This document shows, in pieces, positions 8,254 through 16,790 of a stretch of DNA of 64,000 bases. The position numbers and the translations under genes are program-made. Each line of letters begins with the position of its first letter. Position 1 is the stretch's first letter. The stretch comes from Hyphomicrobiaceae bacterium (GTDB taxonomy: Bacteria > Pseudomonadota > Alphaproteobacteria > Rhizobiales > Hyphomicrobiaceae). The notes under the pieces are model-generated. The model saw nothing but the letters and a program-made list of their open reading frames with translations. It did no database searches and was not told where the DNA came from. The stretch is from NCBI GenBank assembly GCA_020638035.1, contig JACKJI010000005.1, forward strand, positions 104,141 to 168,140, given 5' to 3'.

Positions 8254-9069
8254 ATGCCCCCAGCGGTGCGCAGGCCCGTATTCGTCGCGCTTGTTCTTCT
8301 CGGCATCCTGCTGGGCAGCGTTGGAGCTGTGGCAGCCGATCTGGCAGCGCGGGAGGTGACTGAGACGCTGGTCAAGGCAGCCCGCGACAAGCCTGCCGAT
8401 TTCTCGACGCTCGACCTGACGTACCTCGACCTGTCCGGCCTGGACTTCAAGGCCGCTAACCTGTCGGATGCTGATCTTTACGGAACGGATTTCACCGGAG
8501 CTAATCTCGCAAGCGCGGACCTGTCGCATACGCGGCTAGATCGCGCCGTCCTGATTGGTGCGGACCTTTCGGGCGCCAAGCTCGTCGGCGCGACGATCCT
8601 GCGACCGACCATTTTTTCCGACATGCGGTTCGACCAGACGGAGGCGCCCTCGTTCCGCGGCGCGGTGATGACTAAGGTGCGCGTGCAGGCGCGCATGGAC
8701 GGCGCCGACTTCTCGCAGGCCGACCTGACGGAGGCCGACTTCAGCCCGTTTGAGGACCGTGCCGGCGAGGGCACGATCACGACCGTGCCGCGCAACGAGC
8801 TGAACAACGCGCGCTTCTACGAGGCGCGTCTGGTGAAGGCCAATCTGTCGCGCGCGATCATGAGATTTGCGGATCTGCGTTATGCGGATCTGTCTGGAGC
8901 CAGTCTGCGCGGAGCCGAACTCATCGGTACCGACCTCGAGGGGGCGGATCTGACGGGCGCCGACGTCACCGGCGCCGACTTCGCTCGCGTCAATCTCAAG
9001 GGCGTCAAAGGGCTTGAGACGGCCATTGGTGTTGATGCCGTGCGCAACATGGATATGGCGCTGCGCTAG
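8254..9069 (+). CDS. Secreted pentapeptide-repeat protein
   Basis: 271 residues. The N-terminal signal peptide is MPPAVRRPVFVALVLLGILL with likely cleavage after AVA. A long run of A(D/N)LxG-type pentapeptides follows (ANLSDADLYGTDFTGANLA, ADLSGAKLVGA, ADLTGADVTGADF), which fold as a right-handed quadrilateral beta-helix. An interruption at about residues 140-205 (TEAPSFRGAVMT to TVPRNEL) carries fewer repeats. The start at 8254 has CGGAGG only 3 nt upstream but yields a clean signal peptide; 8188 would add 22 polar residues. The function of such proteins is generally unknown. Its stop codon overlaps the first base of the tandem repeat block. Confidence 0.8.
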   Translation: MPPAVRRPVFVALVLLGILLGSVGAVAADLAAREVTETLVKAARDKPADFSTLDLTYLDLSGLDFKAANLSDADLYGTDFTGANLASADLSHTRLDRAVLIGADLSGAKLVGATILRPTIFSDMRFDQTEAPSFRGAVMTKVRVQARMDGADFSQADLTEADFSPFEDRAGEGTITTVPRNELNNARFYEARLVKANLSRAIMRFADLRYADLSGASLRGAELIGTDLEGADLTGADVTGADFARVNLKGVKGLETAIGVDAVRNMDMALR

Positions 9070-9229
9070 GGCATGTTTAGTGGAAGTGCGTAGCGGTTCC
9101 GCGTGAAAAACATGCCCTGCGCCAAGTGCCATGTTTAGTGGAAGTGCGTAGCGGTTCCGCGTGAAAAACATGCCCGGCGTCAAGTGCCATGTTTAGCCGA
9201 AGTGCACAGCGGTTCGGTGCGTCGCCCGC
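9069..9229. repeat. 58-bp tandem repeats filling the gap between convergent genes
   Basis: Three head-to-tail units start at 9073, 9131 and 9189, an exact 58-bp period. Units 1 and 2 differ at two positions; unit 3 matches for about 28 bp with several changes, then diverges. Each unit carries one AGCATG palindromic element: GGGCATGTTT (9069-9078) pairs with AAACATGCCC (9108-9117). The block starts on the last base of the pentapeptide gene stop and ends on the argE stop, so it may act as a two-way transcription barrier. Confidence 0.9.
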
Positions 9230-10390
9230 TCAGGTCTCCGCCCATTCAGCCAACCGTCGCATGAACGCGGAGCATTTCTCCAGCTCGCTCTCAGCAATCC
9301 ATTCGTTGGCGGTGTGGGCCTGGGAAATGTCGCCAGGGCCGCAGATGACCGCAGGCGCACCGCCGTTCTGGAAAAGTCCAGCTTCCGTCGCGTATGAGAC
9401 GGCGTGCGTGCTGTTATGGCCAGCGAGCTTCATTGCAAGAGTAACCACCTCCGACGACCGATCCGCGCCGAAGGGCGGTACGCGGTTGGACTGGTGGATG
9501 TCGATATCGGCTTCCGGAGCAACGGCGCGCATCCCTGGTAGGCACCTTTCTTCGGCGAAACGGCGCAGGCGCGCCTCGATCGCTTCGACGTCGAGACCCG
9601 GTGTCGCACGGATCTCGAACCCTAGTCGGCACGTGACAGGTACGATGTTTGACGCAGTGCCGCCGTCGATCTCGGTCACCTGGAGCGTCGCGTAAGGCGG
9701 GTCGAAACGTGGATCAATCGTGCTTTCCTTCAGCTCGGCTTCGATCGCCGCCAGCTCGCCAATGAGCGTGCTCGCATAGTGGATCGCATTGACGCCGAGC
9801 GGCGCCATGCTGGAGTGCGCAGCACGACCCGAGATCGTCGCCTGCCATCGCACCGGTCCCTTATGCGCGTCGACCACCGTCATCGATGTTGGCTCGCCGA
9901 CGAAGACCATGCGCGGGCGTGGCAGATCGCGGCCGAGCCTGGCGATCATCGGGCGCACGCCGATGCACCCGATCTCCTCGTCATACGAGAAGGCGAGGTG
10001 AATTGGCGCCTTCAACGTACGACGCTTGAAGTCGGGAACCGCACAGAGCACGCAGGCGAGATAGCCCTTCATGTCGGTGGTGCCACGGCCATAGAGCCGC
10101 CCGTCCTTCTCGGTCAGGTGGAAGGGGTCGCTGTCCCAGGCCTGGCCGGTGACGGGAACGACGTCGGTATGGCCTGACAAGGCCACGCCACCCACATCAT
10201 GCGGGCCGATGGTCGCAAACAGGCTCGCCTTCTCACCGTCGTCCGAGGTGATCAGTTCGGCAGCGACCCCATGCTGGGCAAGATAGTCCGCGATGAACCG
10301 CTGGATCTCGATGTTGGATTTATGGCTCGTCGTGTCGAACGCCACCAGCCGCGCGAGCAGCTCCTTGGTGGAGTGGGTCGGCCCATGCAT
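9230..10390 (-). CDS. argE: Acetylornithine deacetylase (M20 peptidase family)
   Basis: A 386-residue zinc hydrolase that releases ornithine from N-acetylornithine. M20 motifs: SGHTDVVPV (first metal ligands), YGRGTTDMKG (bridging Asp), SYDEEIGCIGV (catalytic Glu pair), GEPTSM, and the dimerisation domain HKGPVRWQATISGRAAHSS. The C-terminal metal His is in GDISQAHTANEW. The ending matches ArgE rather than DapE, which is also present at 15575. The start MHGPTHSTKELL at 10390 fits family length; upstream codons are not conserved. Two further arg genes, argD and argF, lie 3-5 kb away on the other strand. Confidence 0.92.
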   Translation of the reverse strand: MHGPTHSTKELLARLVAFDTTSHKSNIEIQRFIADYLAQHGVAAELITSDDGEKASLFATIGPHDVGGVALSGHTDVVPVTGQAWDSDPFHLTEKDGRLYGRGTTDMKGYLACVLCAVPDFKRRTLKAPIHLAFSYDEEIGCIGVRPMIARLGRDLPRPRMVFVGEPTSMTVVDAHKGPVRWQATISGRAAHSSMAPLGVNAIHYASTLIGELAAIEAELKESTIDPRFDPPYATLQVTEIDGGTASNIVPVTCRLGFEIRATPGLDVEAIEARLRRFAEERCLPGMRAVAPEADIDIHQSNRVPPFGADRSSEVVTLAMKLAGHNSTHAVSYATEAGLFQNGGAPAVICGPGDISQAHTANEWIAESELEKCSAFMRRLAEWAET

Positions 10391-10475
10391 CGGTGCTTCG
10401 CCCTGTTGTTGTCGTTGCCCGGCGCGCATCGTTCCGGGCGCTTCCTCGTCCGCATCGCGAGGCCAGCATGGTGGC

Positions 10476-10868
10476 TCAATTGAGGCTGCGCTGGGCGAAC
10501 GGGCTGTCGAGGGAGAAGGCGGGGATTGCGACGTCGAACAGCTCTCCCGCCGCATCTTCCATCTGGTAGCTGCCGACCATGATACCGGAGGGTGTCTCCA
10601 GCGGGCAACCGGAGGTGTAGCTGAAGCTCTCGCCTGGCGCGATGGTCGGCGTCAGGCCGACGACACCGGGTCCGCGGACCTCCTGCGTCATGCCCACCGC
10701 GTTGGTGATCTGCCAGCGCCGTGAGCGTAGCTGTACGCTGTCCTCGCCCTCGTTGGAGATCGTCACCGAGTAGGACCAGAAGAAGTGGTTTTCGTCCGGC
10801 GACGACTGATCGTCCAGGTACTGCGGCTCGACGCGGACGCGTATGTCGCGAGTGACGGCTTCGTACAT
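10476..10868 (-). CDS. apaG: ApaG protein
   Basis: A 130-residue ApaG/F-box-associated beta-sandwich protein of about the usual length. Motifs: VRVEPQYLDDQSSP, FFWSYSVTISNEG, LRSRRWQITNA, GPGVVGLTPTIAPGESFSYTSG, GIMVGSYQM. It is linked in other bacteria to cobalt resistance and magnesium efflux phenotypes; the biochemical role is not established. The start at 10868 (MYEAVTRDIRVRV) has GAGGAG about 9 nt upstream. It lies 85 nt upstream of argE on the same strand, so co-transcription is possible. Confidence 0.93.
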   Translation of the reverse strand: MYEAVTRDIRVRVEPQYLDDQSSPDENHFFWSYSVTISNEGEDSVQLRSRRWQITNAVGMTQEVRGPGVVGLTPTIAPGESFSYTSGCPLETPSGIMVGSYQMEDAAGELFDVAIPAFSLDSPFAQRSLN

Positions 10869-10935
10869 GAGGGCAGGCTCCTCGGGGCAACGGGGTTCCG
10901 CGCTGGCCGGCATTGCAGCCCACACGGAAAGTCTA

Positions 10936-11100
10936 GTGCATGTTCAGCTGAAGCGCACCGCGGTTGAGTCTATGGAACGCGCATCGGATCGATGGAACGT
11001 GTCGAGTTGAAGCGCGCCGCGGCAAAGCGTGTGGAACATGCGCCAGACCGATAGCATGTTTGGCTGAAGTGTATCGCGGCCGGGCGTGAAATGCATGCCC
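10936..11100. repeat. Three ~58-bp tandem units of the AGCATG palindromic element
   Basis: The shared core GAAG within (C/T)TGAAG-(C/T)G recurs at 10950, 11009 and 11066, spacings of 59 and 57 bp. Unit 3 runs from TAGCATGTTTGGCTGAAG (11052) to GCATGCCC (11100). The units are more diverged than those at 9069 but share their period. The block lies between metZ and apaG, which are on the same strand. Confidence 0.7.
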
Positions 11101-11232
11101 AAAACAGGAGGGTAGAGGGCGGTGGCTGCTCCGCCTACCCTAGGCGCACCCGAGGGTGCGGGTGGCCTTGGGCCGGATCCCGGTCTGTCCCTTTCGTGCC
11201 GCGCTTGGCACGAGCGCAGCCCCGCTCTGGTG

Positions 11233-12459
11233 TCACGCAAACGCTGCCGAAAGCGCACCCTCGAGGTCCGCGACAAGGTCGTCGACCGCCTCCAAACCGA
11301 CCGACAGGCGCACCATGCCGTCGCCGATACCGAGTTCGGCGCGGGCCTCCGGTTTGAGGCGCTGGTGGGTCGTCGTGGCCGGATGCGTGACGAGGCTCTT
11401 GGCGTCGCCGAGGTTGTTAGAGATTTTCGCGATCTTCAGGGCATTGAGGAAGCGGAACGCCTCGCGCTTGCCGCCGTCGATGTTGAAGGTGACGATCTGC
11501 CCACCGCCCGACATCTGCCGTTTGGCAAGTTCGTGCTGGGGGTGGTCGGTCCGCGCCGGGTAAAGCACCTTGGCGATGCGCTCGTGAGCGGCCAACGCAT
11601 CTGCAATGACGGCTGCGCTCTCGCACTGCGCCTTGACGCGCACCGGCAGCGTTTCGAGCCCTTTCAGCATCACCCAGGCATTGAATGGGCTGATCGACGG
11701 GCCAGTCTGCCGGATATAGTCCTGCAGGTGGTCCTTGAGAAACTGCGCGGAGCACAAGACGAGCCCGCCGAGACAGCGCCCCTGGCCGTCGATGTGCTTG
11801 GTCGCGGAATAGACGACGATGTCCGCCCCGTGCTGCATGGGTCGTTGCAGGAGTGGGGTCGCGAAAACGTTGTCGACGATCAGCTTGGCGCCGGCAGCAT
11901 GCGCGATTTTGGCAACTTCCGCGATATCGACCAGCTCGAGCGTCGGGTTGGCCGGTGTCTCCAGGAAGAACGCCTTGGTGTTGGGGCGGACAGCGGCTTG
12001 CCAGGCCGACGGGTCTCGACCGTCGACGAGCGTCGAGGCAATGCCGAACCGCGGGCACAGGTCCTCGACGATGTAGCGGCACGATCCGAACAGTGCGCGG
12101 GCAGAGACGATGTGGTCGCCGGCGCTGAGGCAGGACAGGATCGCGGCGGTGACGGCGGCCATGCCGGTTGCGGTGCCGCGGGCCTCTTCGGCGCCCGGCC
12201 CTTCGAGCAGGCGGATGCGCTCCTCCAGCATCGAAACGGTCGGATTGGCGAAACGAGAGTATTGGTAGCCGGGGTCTTCGTTCTTGAAGCGGGCTTCGGC
12301 CTGCTCGGCGCTGTTGTAGACGTAGCCCTGGGTGAGGAACAGCGCCTCTGATGTCTCTCCGAACTGGGAGCGCAGTACGCCGCCGTGGACGAGACGGGTC
12401 TCGGGCGCCCAGGAGGCAGGATCGGCCGAGACGGATTTCTTGGGCTTGTTGGCGGGCAT
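11233..12459 (-). CDS. metZ: O-succinylhomoserine sulfhydrylase
   Basis: A 408-residue PLP enzyme of the Cys/Met metabolism family that makes homocysteine from O-succinyl- (or O-acetyl-) homoserine and sulfide. Motifs: RSQFGETSEALFLTQGYVY, YQYSRFANPTVSMLEER, GTATGMAAVTAA, the DNVFATP loop, and PLP lysine in VVYSATKHIDGQGR. The C-terminus SVGLEAVDDLVADLEGAL is typical. The start at 12459 has AGGGAGC about 5 nt upstream. A SAM-II riboswitch and intrinsic terminator precede it, so SAM should shut expression off. Length and motif set favour MetZ over cystathionine gamma-synthase. Confidence 0.95.
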   Translation of the reverse strand: MPANKPKKSVSADPASWAPETRLVHGGVLRSQFGETSEALFLTQGYVYNSAEQAEARFKNEDPGYQYSRFANPTVSMLEERIRLLEGPGAEEARGTATGMAAVTAAILSCLSAGDHIVSARALFGSCRYIVEDLCPRFGIASTLVDGRDPSAWQAAVRPNTKAFFLETPANPTLELVDIAEVAKIAHAAGAKLIVDNVFATPLLQRPMQHGADIVVYSATKHIDGQGRCLGGLVLCSAQFLKDHLQDYIRQTGPSISPFNAWVMLKGLETLPVRVKAQCESAAVIADALAAHERIAKVLYPARTDHPQHELAKRQMSGGGQIVTFNIDGGKREAFRFLNALKIAKISNNLGDAKSLVTHPATTTHQRLKPEARAELGIGDGMVRLSVGLEAVDDLVADLEGALSAAFA

Positions 12460-12508
12460 GTCGGCTCCCTTTGGTCCAGTGCGTGGGCGGGGCGGCCCAC
12501 GGCGCATC

Positions 12509-12555
12509 AAAAAACCCGGCGTCCGGTCCGGCTGCCGGTGGGACCGGCGCTCGGG
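12509..12555 (-). terminator. Terminator of the SAM-II expression platform
   Basis: On the minus strand CCCGAGCGCCGGTCC folds back on GGACCGGACGCCGGG (plus-strand arms 12515-12529 and 12541-12555), followed by TTTTTTG. It lies between the SAM-II aptamer and metZ, where a riboswitch-controlled terminator belongs. Confidence 0.8.
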
Positions 12556-12586
12556 ATTGCGGAACAATCCGGGTCGTGCGCGCGGC

Positions 12587-12640
12587 CGTTTTAGCGAGTT
12601 GTTTAACGTGGCTGCAAGCCGGCCGGCCAAATCGCCACGA
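12587..12640 (-). promoter_or_regulatory. SAM-II riboswitch upstream of metZ
   Basis: The minus strand reads CGTGGC-GATTTGGCC...GGCTTGCA-GCCACG-TTAAAC...TCGCTAAA. The P1 arms CGTGGC/GCCACG (12634-12639 and 12607-12612) pair perfectly. GATTT, TTGCA, CGTTAAAC and GCTAAA are the conserved SAM-II (metA motif) pseudoknot elements. SAM-II switches occur mainly in alphaproteobacteria before metA, metX and metZ. A terminator follows at 12509-12555, about 50 nt before the metZ start. Confidence 0.92.
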
Positions 12641-12719
12641 GTGATGGATGGGGATTAGACCCGGGTGCACTTGGCGTCAAGGGGGCCATGGGGTAGAGCG
12701 GAACCTGGAGGGGCACAGC

Positions 12720-13856
12720 ATGGCCAAGACGCAGACGCAGGCAACCGCCCGAAAGGCAGCGGGCCCGGCCAAGGCCGCCGAAGGCATCCTTCCGGCGCAA
12801 GAGATCCGGGCACTGGGCAAGACCGGGCAGATCAAGCCGGCCGAGCCGTTCGGGGCGCGGCAGGTGCAGCCCGCGAGCCTCGATCTCAGGCTGGGCGATC
12901 TTGCCTACCGTGTGCGGGCAAGCTTCCTGCCGGGGCCGGGTGTGCCGATCGCCAATCGACTTGGCGAGCTGTCGCTTCACGAGATCGACCTGAGCGAGAG
13001 CGCGGTGCTGGAGACGGGCTGCGTCTATGTCGTGCCGCTCCTGGAAGCGCTGGCGTTGCCGAAAGGCTTGTCAGCGGCAGCCAATCCGAAGAGTTCGACC
13101 GGCCGGCTCGACGTTTTCACGCGCGTCATTGCCGACGGCGTTGCGTCCTTCGATACCATTCCTGACGGTTATGCGGGCGCTCTTTACGCCGAGATCTGTC
13201 CGCAGACATTTCCGGTCGTCGTGCGACGCGGATCGACCTTGTCGCAGATCCGCTTCCGGCGTGGCGTGACGGCGCTCGATGATGCCCAACTTACCGCCCT
13301 GCACCAGAGCGATACTTTGGTCTCGGGTGGAGCAGGTGCTGACATTCAAGGCGGCATCGCTCTGTCGGTCGACCTTGTCGGCGATAGCACTGGCCTCGTC
13401 GGCTATCGCGCCAAGCGGCATACGGGCCTTGTCGATGTCGATGCGCCGGGCTCATGTGCACTGAGTGACTACTGGGAGCCGATCCACGTTAGCACCGGAA
13501 ACCGGCTGATCCTCGATCCCGACCAGTTCTATATTCTCGCCTCCAAGGAAGCCGTGCATGTTCCGCCGATGTACGCGGCGGAGATGGTGCCGTTCAATCC
13601 CCTCGTCGGCGAGTTCCGGGTGCACTACGCAGGTTTCATGGATCCAGGGTTCGGCCATGCGGCGGCGGGAGGGACGGGCGCGCGCGTCGTGCTCGAGGTT
13701 CGCAGCCACAAGGTGCCCTTCATCCTGGAGGACGGGCAGATCATCGGACGCCTCATCTACGAGCGCATGGCGGCGTTGCCTGACAAGATCTATGGCGCTG
13801 ATTTGAGTTCCAATTACCAAGGTCAAAAATTGAAGCTGTCGAAGCATTTCCGCTGA
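12720..13856 (+). CDS. dcd: 2'-Deoxycytidine 5'-triphosphate deaminase, long two-domain form
   Basis: A 378-residue protein of the dCTP deaminase/dUTPase superfamily. The N-half has QPASLDLRLGDLAYRVRASF, NPKSSTGRLDVFTRVIADG and GYAGALYAEICP. The C-half repeats the fold with LDPDQFYILASKEAVHVPP, GEFRVHYAGFMDPGFG and EVRSHKVPFILEDGQIIGRL. Ordinary Dcd is about 190 residues, so this is the duplicated form common in alphaproteobacteria. It yields dUTP for thymidylate synthesis. The start at 12720 follows GGAGG by 8 nt; upstream codons are not conserved. The first 20 residues are an Ala/Lys-rich tail. It is divergent from metZ, so its promoter lies near the riboswitch. Confidence 0.88.
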   Translation: MAKTQTQATARKAAGPAKAAEGILPAQEIRALGKTGQIKPAEPFGARQVQPASLDLRLGDLAYRVRASFLPGPGVPIANRLGELSLHEIDLSESAVLETGCVYVVPLLEALALPKGLSAAANPKSSTGRLDVFTRVIADGVASFDTIPDGYAGALYAEICPQTFPVVVRRGSTLSQIRFRRGVTALDDAQLTALHQSDTLVSGGAGADIQGGIALSVDLVGDSTGLVGYRAKRHTGLVDVDAPGSCALSDYWEPIHVSTGNRLILDPDQFYILASKEAVHVPPMYAAEMVPFNPLVGEFRVHYAGFMDPGFGHAAAGGTGARVVLEVRSHKVPFILEDGQIIGRLIYERMAALPDKIYGADLSSNYQGQKLKLSKHFR

Positions 13857-14317
13857 AGCGTCGGCAGACCGGAGCTGCCGCCCAGCAATTCGCACGAAAT
13901 TTGTACAGCAGTTGCATCGGGCTTGAGCAGAACTCGGGTGCTGCGGCATTCGCGATAGCGCACCCATCGATAACTTGTGCGATGCCTTTCATTCTCCGCG
14001 ATTCGCAACATATGTTGATCTCGGACGCCGATCTGTTGCGCACCCTCGTAGCGTCCAAGACGTGTGGATGTGTATGCGCGTCCGCGTGATGCGGATGTCG
14101 AAGTATCGTTTCAAGCGCGTCGGCTGGTTTAGCGGAAATGTTTGCAGGTGTTCTATTCCCAATGCTCGCTGCTCCATTACCGAAGGCCACGCGCCGGTCG
14201 GTAAGACGTACTAGGCGGATCTCCCAGGCACCGGCCAGTTGGCGGGAATCGGGTATCGCTGTACCAAGCGCTTGAAAGTGTGGTTGCCAATCGTTCAACC
14301 TGAAAGACCAGATTGAC
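13857..14317 (+). other. Intergenic stretch with no recognised gene
   Basis: It starts with a small hairpin CGGCAG...CTGCCG just after the dCTP deaminase stop, without a T-run. Small open frames have neither ribosome-binding site nor family look. A GGTTTAGCGGAAATG stretch near 14123 faintly resembles the core of the AGCATG element. I see nothing else. Confidence 0.4.
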
Positions 14318-15514
14318 ATGCCGCCCGTTCGGGTTCCTCCCGTCTCACCGCGACGTGATTCACGCCTCGATGTTGCGCGCGGTTTTGCGCTGTTCGTCAT
14401 CTTTGTCGCGCATATGCCCATGAACCCGTTTGCCGGGCTCGTGCCTGCGCGCTTTGGTTTTTCCGACTCTGCGGAAATCTTTGTGTTCTGTTCAGGCGCT
14501 GCGGCGGCGCTTGCCTTCGCGCAGCTGTTTGAGACGCATGGGCTCGTCATTGGCGCTGCACGCGTGGCTCTGCGCATCTGGCAGCTCTATTGGGCCCACA
14601 TCGCGCTATTCCTGTTGGTGGTGACGACAAACGTGGTATTCGACCACTGGACCGGCAGCGGCACGAGTTATGTCGACGGCTTCAATCTAGGAAACGTCAT
14701 CGGGCCACATGCCGGGCAGGCGATTGTCGGGCTCTTCACGTTGACCTATGTCCCCAACTACTTCGACATCCTGCCCATGTACATGGTGCTCCTGGCGCTC
14801 GTTCCGCTGGTCGTGGTGGTTTCGCGTCACGGCACGGCCGCAGTCTTGGCCCTGGTAATCGGTCTGTGGTTGATTGCGGGAGCGCACTTGGTCGAGCTGC
14901 CGGCCGAGCCGTGGGGGCACAGGAGCTGGTTCTTCAATCCGTTCTCCTGGCAGCTTGTCTTCTTCACGGGGTTCGCGTTCGCGCGCGGGTGGTTGCCGGT
15001 TCCGGGTTACGATCGCAGACTAGTGGCGATCGCCGTTGGTGTACTGGTCTTCGGCTTCCTCTTGACCTGGGAACCGCTTGTCGAGCGTGCAGGCTATCCT
15101 GCATCGCTGATGCAGTCGCTGGCGCCGATGATTGACAAGACACATGCCGCTCCCTTGCGCTATCTGCATTTCTTGTCGCTAGCCTATGTCGCTTTCGTGC
15201 TGGCCGGCGAGGGCGGGCGGCGGCTCAAGGGCAAAGCGGTCGACGTGTGTCGCATTGCCGGGCGGCAGGCGCTTGCTGTCTTCCTCACCGGATTGTGGCT
15301 GTCGGTCGTATGTGGCTACCTGTTGCAGCAACTGGGTGGCGGCGCACTGGGAGCGGTGGTCGTCAATGCCGGTGGCATTGCTGCAATGACGACGATCGCG
15401 TGGCTGGTCGGCTGGTTCAAGTCCGAGCCATGGCGCATGGCGCGCAAACCCATGCCAGAGCCTTCTCCTGCACCTGCGCACATCGAATCGAGCGTGCTGT
15501 CGGCCGCACATTGA
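14318..15514 (+). CDS. OpgC-family membrane acyltransferase
   Basis: A 398-residue integral membrane protein with about ten hydrophobic helices. The N-terminus RRDSRLDVARGFALFVIFVAH, then FVFCSGAAAALAFA and a LYWAHIALFLLV helix, is characteristic of OpgC. OpgC in Rhodobacter succinylates osmoregulated periplasmic glucans. The FNPFSWQLVFFTGFAFARG segment is another family landmark. No opgG/opgH glucan synthase genes are nearby, so the substrate here is inferred. The C-terminal 30 residues are cytosolic, basic and Pro-rich. No strong Shine-Dalgarno site is seen before 14318. Confidence 0.8.
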   Translation: MPPVRVPPVSPRRDSRLDVARGFALFVIFVAHMPMNPFAGLVPARFGFSDSAEIFVFCSGAAAALAFAQLFETHGLVIGAARVALRIWQLYWAHIALFLLVVTTNVVFDHWTGSGTSYVDGFNLGNVIGPHAGQAIVGLFTLTYVPNYFDILPMYMVLLALVPLVVVVSRHGTAAVLALVIGLWLIAGAHLVELPAEPWGHRSWFFNPFSWQLVFFTGFAFARGWLPVPGYDRRLVAIAVGVLVFGFLLTWEPLVERAGYPASLMQSLAPMIDKTHAAPLRYLHFLSLAYVAFVLAGEGGRRLKGKAVDVCRIAGRQALAVFLTGLWLSVVCGYLLQQLGGGALGAVVVNAGGIAAMTTIAWLVGWFKSEPWRMARKPMPEPSPAPAHIESSVLSAAH

Positions 15515-15574
15515 GCGAAACGTGCGACGTGAAAGGCGCACACCAGTAACCAAGAGCGGAAGCATCACACCGCA

Positions 15575-16747
15575 TCAGGTGCTGGCGAAATAGGCGGCGA
15601 TGAAGCGCTGATAGATGCGCGTTAGCGTTTCGAGGTCCGCAACCGCGACATGCTCGTCGACCTGGTGGATCGTGCGGTTGACGAGACCGAACTCGATCAC
15701 CGGGCAATGGTCCTTGATGAAGCGGGCATCGGACGTGCCGCCACCGGTGGTGAGCGCCGGCGTCCGTCCCGTTTCAGCCGCGACGGCGCTGACCATGGTC
15801 TTAACCAGCGGACCCGGCTCGGTGAGAAACACGTCGCCGGTTCCCGAGAAACTGAGGTCGAAGCGGGCTGAGACCTCCGCAGCCGCGGCTTCGCAAAGGC
15901 CACGCAGATGGCTTTCCAGGCGCGGACGGGTCCAGGCGTCGTTGTAGCGCACATTGAATTGCGCCTCCGCGCGGCCGGGAATGACATTCGTGGCCGTATT
16001 GGGCACGGAGATAACTGTGACGACGAGGTGCGACGGCTCGAAGTTGCCGGTGCCGGCATCGAGCACAGTCGTCGACAGGCGATCGATGATGCGCGCGAGC
16101 TTCGGCACGGGATTGTCGGCCTTGGTGGGATAGGCGGCATGCCCCTGGCGGCCGTGGACGATGATGTGTCCATTGAGTGAACCACGCCGGCCGATCTTGA
16201 TCTCGTCGCCAATCTGAGTCGGGTTCGATGGTTCCCCGACGATGCACGCATCGAGCGTCTCGCCCTTCTGCCGCAGCCAGTCGAGAACCTTGACGGTTCC
16301 GTTGATCGATGGGCCTTCCTCGTCACCCGTGATCAACAGCGACAGCGTCCCCGGGATCTGCCCATCCGTCGAATCCAGGTGGCGCATCACGGCAGCGATG
16401 AAACAGGCGATACCGCCCTTCATGTCGACCGCGCCGCGACCATACAGAATCCCCTCGCGGATCTCGGCGGCGAACGGCGGCACCGTCCAGGCATCGAGAT
16501 GTCCGGGTGGAACGACGTCGGTGTGTCCAGCAAAGCAGAGATTGAGGCCCCGATCGCCGCGGCGCGCGTAGAGGTTTTCCACGTCCGGCGTCCCGGCCTC
16601 CGAGAACATCATGCGCTGGCAGGCAAAGCCCGCCGGCGTCAGGATCTCTTGCATCAGCGTGAGGGCCCCGCCTTCGTCTGGCGTGATACTCGGGCAGCGG
16701 ATCAGGGCCTGGGTCAGTGCAACGGGATCTTTGGTATCGAGCGTCAT
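15575..16747 (-). CDS. dapE: Succinyl-diaminopimelate desuccinylase
   Basis: A 390-residue M20 zinc hydrolase of the lysine/meso-DAP pathway that releases LL-DAP for peptidoglycan and lysine. Motifs: CFAGHTDVVPPG, YGRGAVDMKGG, LLITGDEEGPSINGT (catalytic Glu pair), GEPSNPTQIGDEIKIGRRGSLNG, HAAYPTKADNPV, LTTGGGTSDARF and the final metal His in VNRTIHQVDEHV. Length and the RRGSLNG and GGGTSDARF motifs separate it from the ArgE at 9230. It stands alone, convergent with the OpgC gene. Confidence 0.97.
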   Translation of the reverse strand: MTLDTKDPVALTQALIRCPSITPDEGGALTLMQEILTPAGFACQRMMFSEAGTPDVENLYARRGDRGLNLCFAGHTDVVPPGHLDAWTVPPFAAEIREGILYGRGAVDMKGGIACFIAAVMRHLDSTDGQIPGTLSLLITGDEEGPSINGTVKVLDWLRQKGETLDACIVGEPSNPTQIGDEIKIGRRGSLNGHIIVHGRQGHAAYPTKADNPVPKLARIIDRLSTTVLDAGTGNFEPSHLVVTVISVPNTATNVIPGRAEAQFNVRYNDAWTRPRLESHLRGLCEAAAAEVSARFDLSFSGTGDVFLTEPGPLVKTMVSAVAAETGRTPALTTGGGTSDARFIKDHCPVIEFGLVNRTIHQVDEHVAVADLETLTRIYQRFIAAYFAST

Positions 16748-16790
16748 CTTTGCGGGTCTGCGCTTGTGTCTCGGATGTCGTCGGGATGAT

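Noticed and set aside
9073..9229. CRISPR-like array
   Set aside because: The 58-bp units are directly adjacent with no variable spacers and no cas genes are present, so it is a simple tandem repeat.
11122..12351. Long plus-strand frame (409 codons) opposite metZ
   Set aside because: It lies fully antisense to metZ, whose PLP motifs and ribosome-binding site are unambiguous. Long antisense frames are expected in GC-rich DNA.
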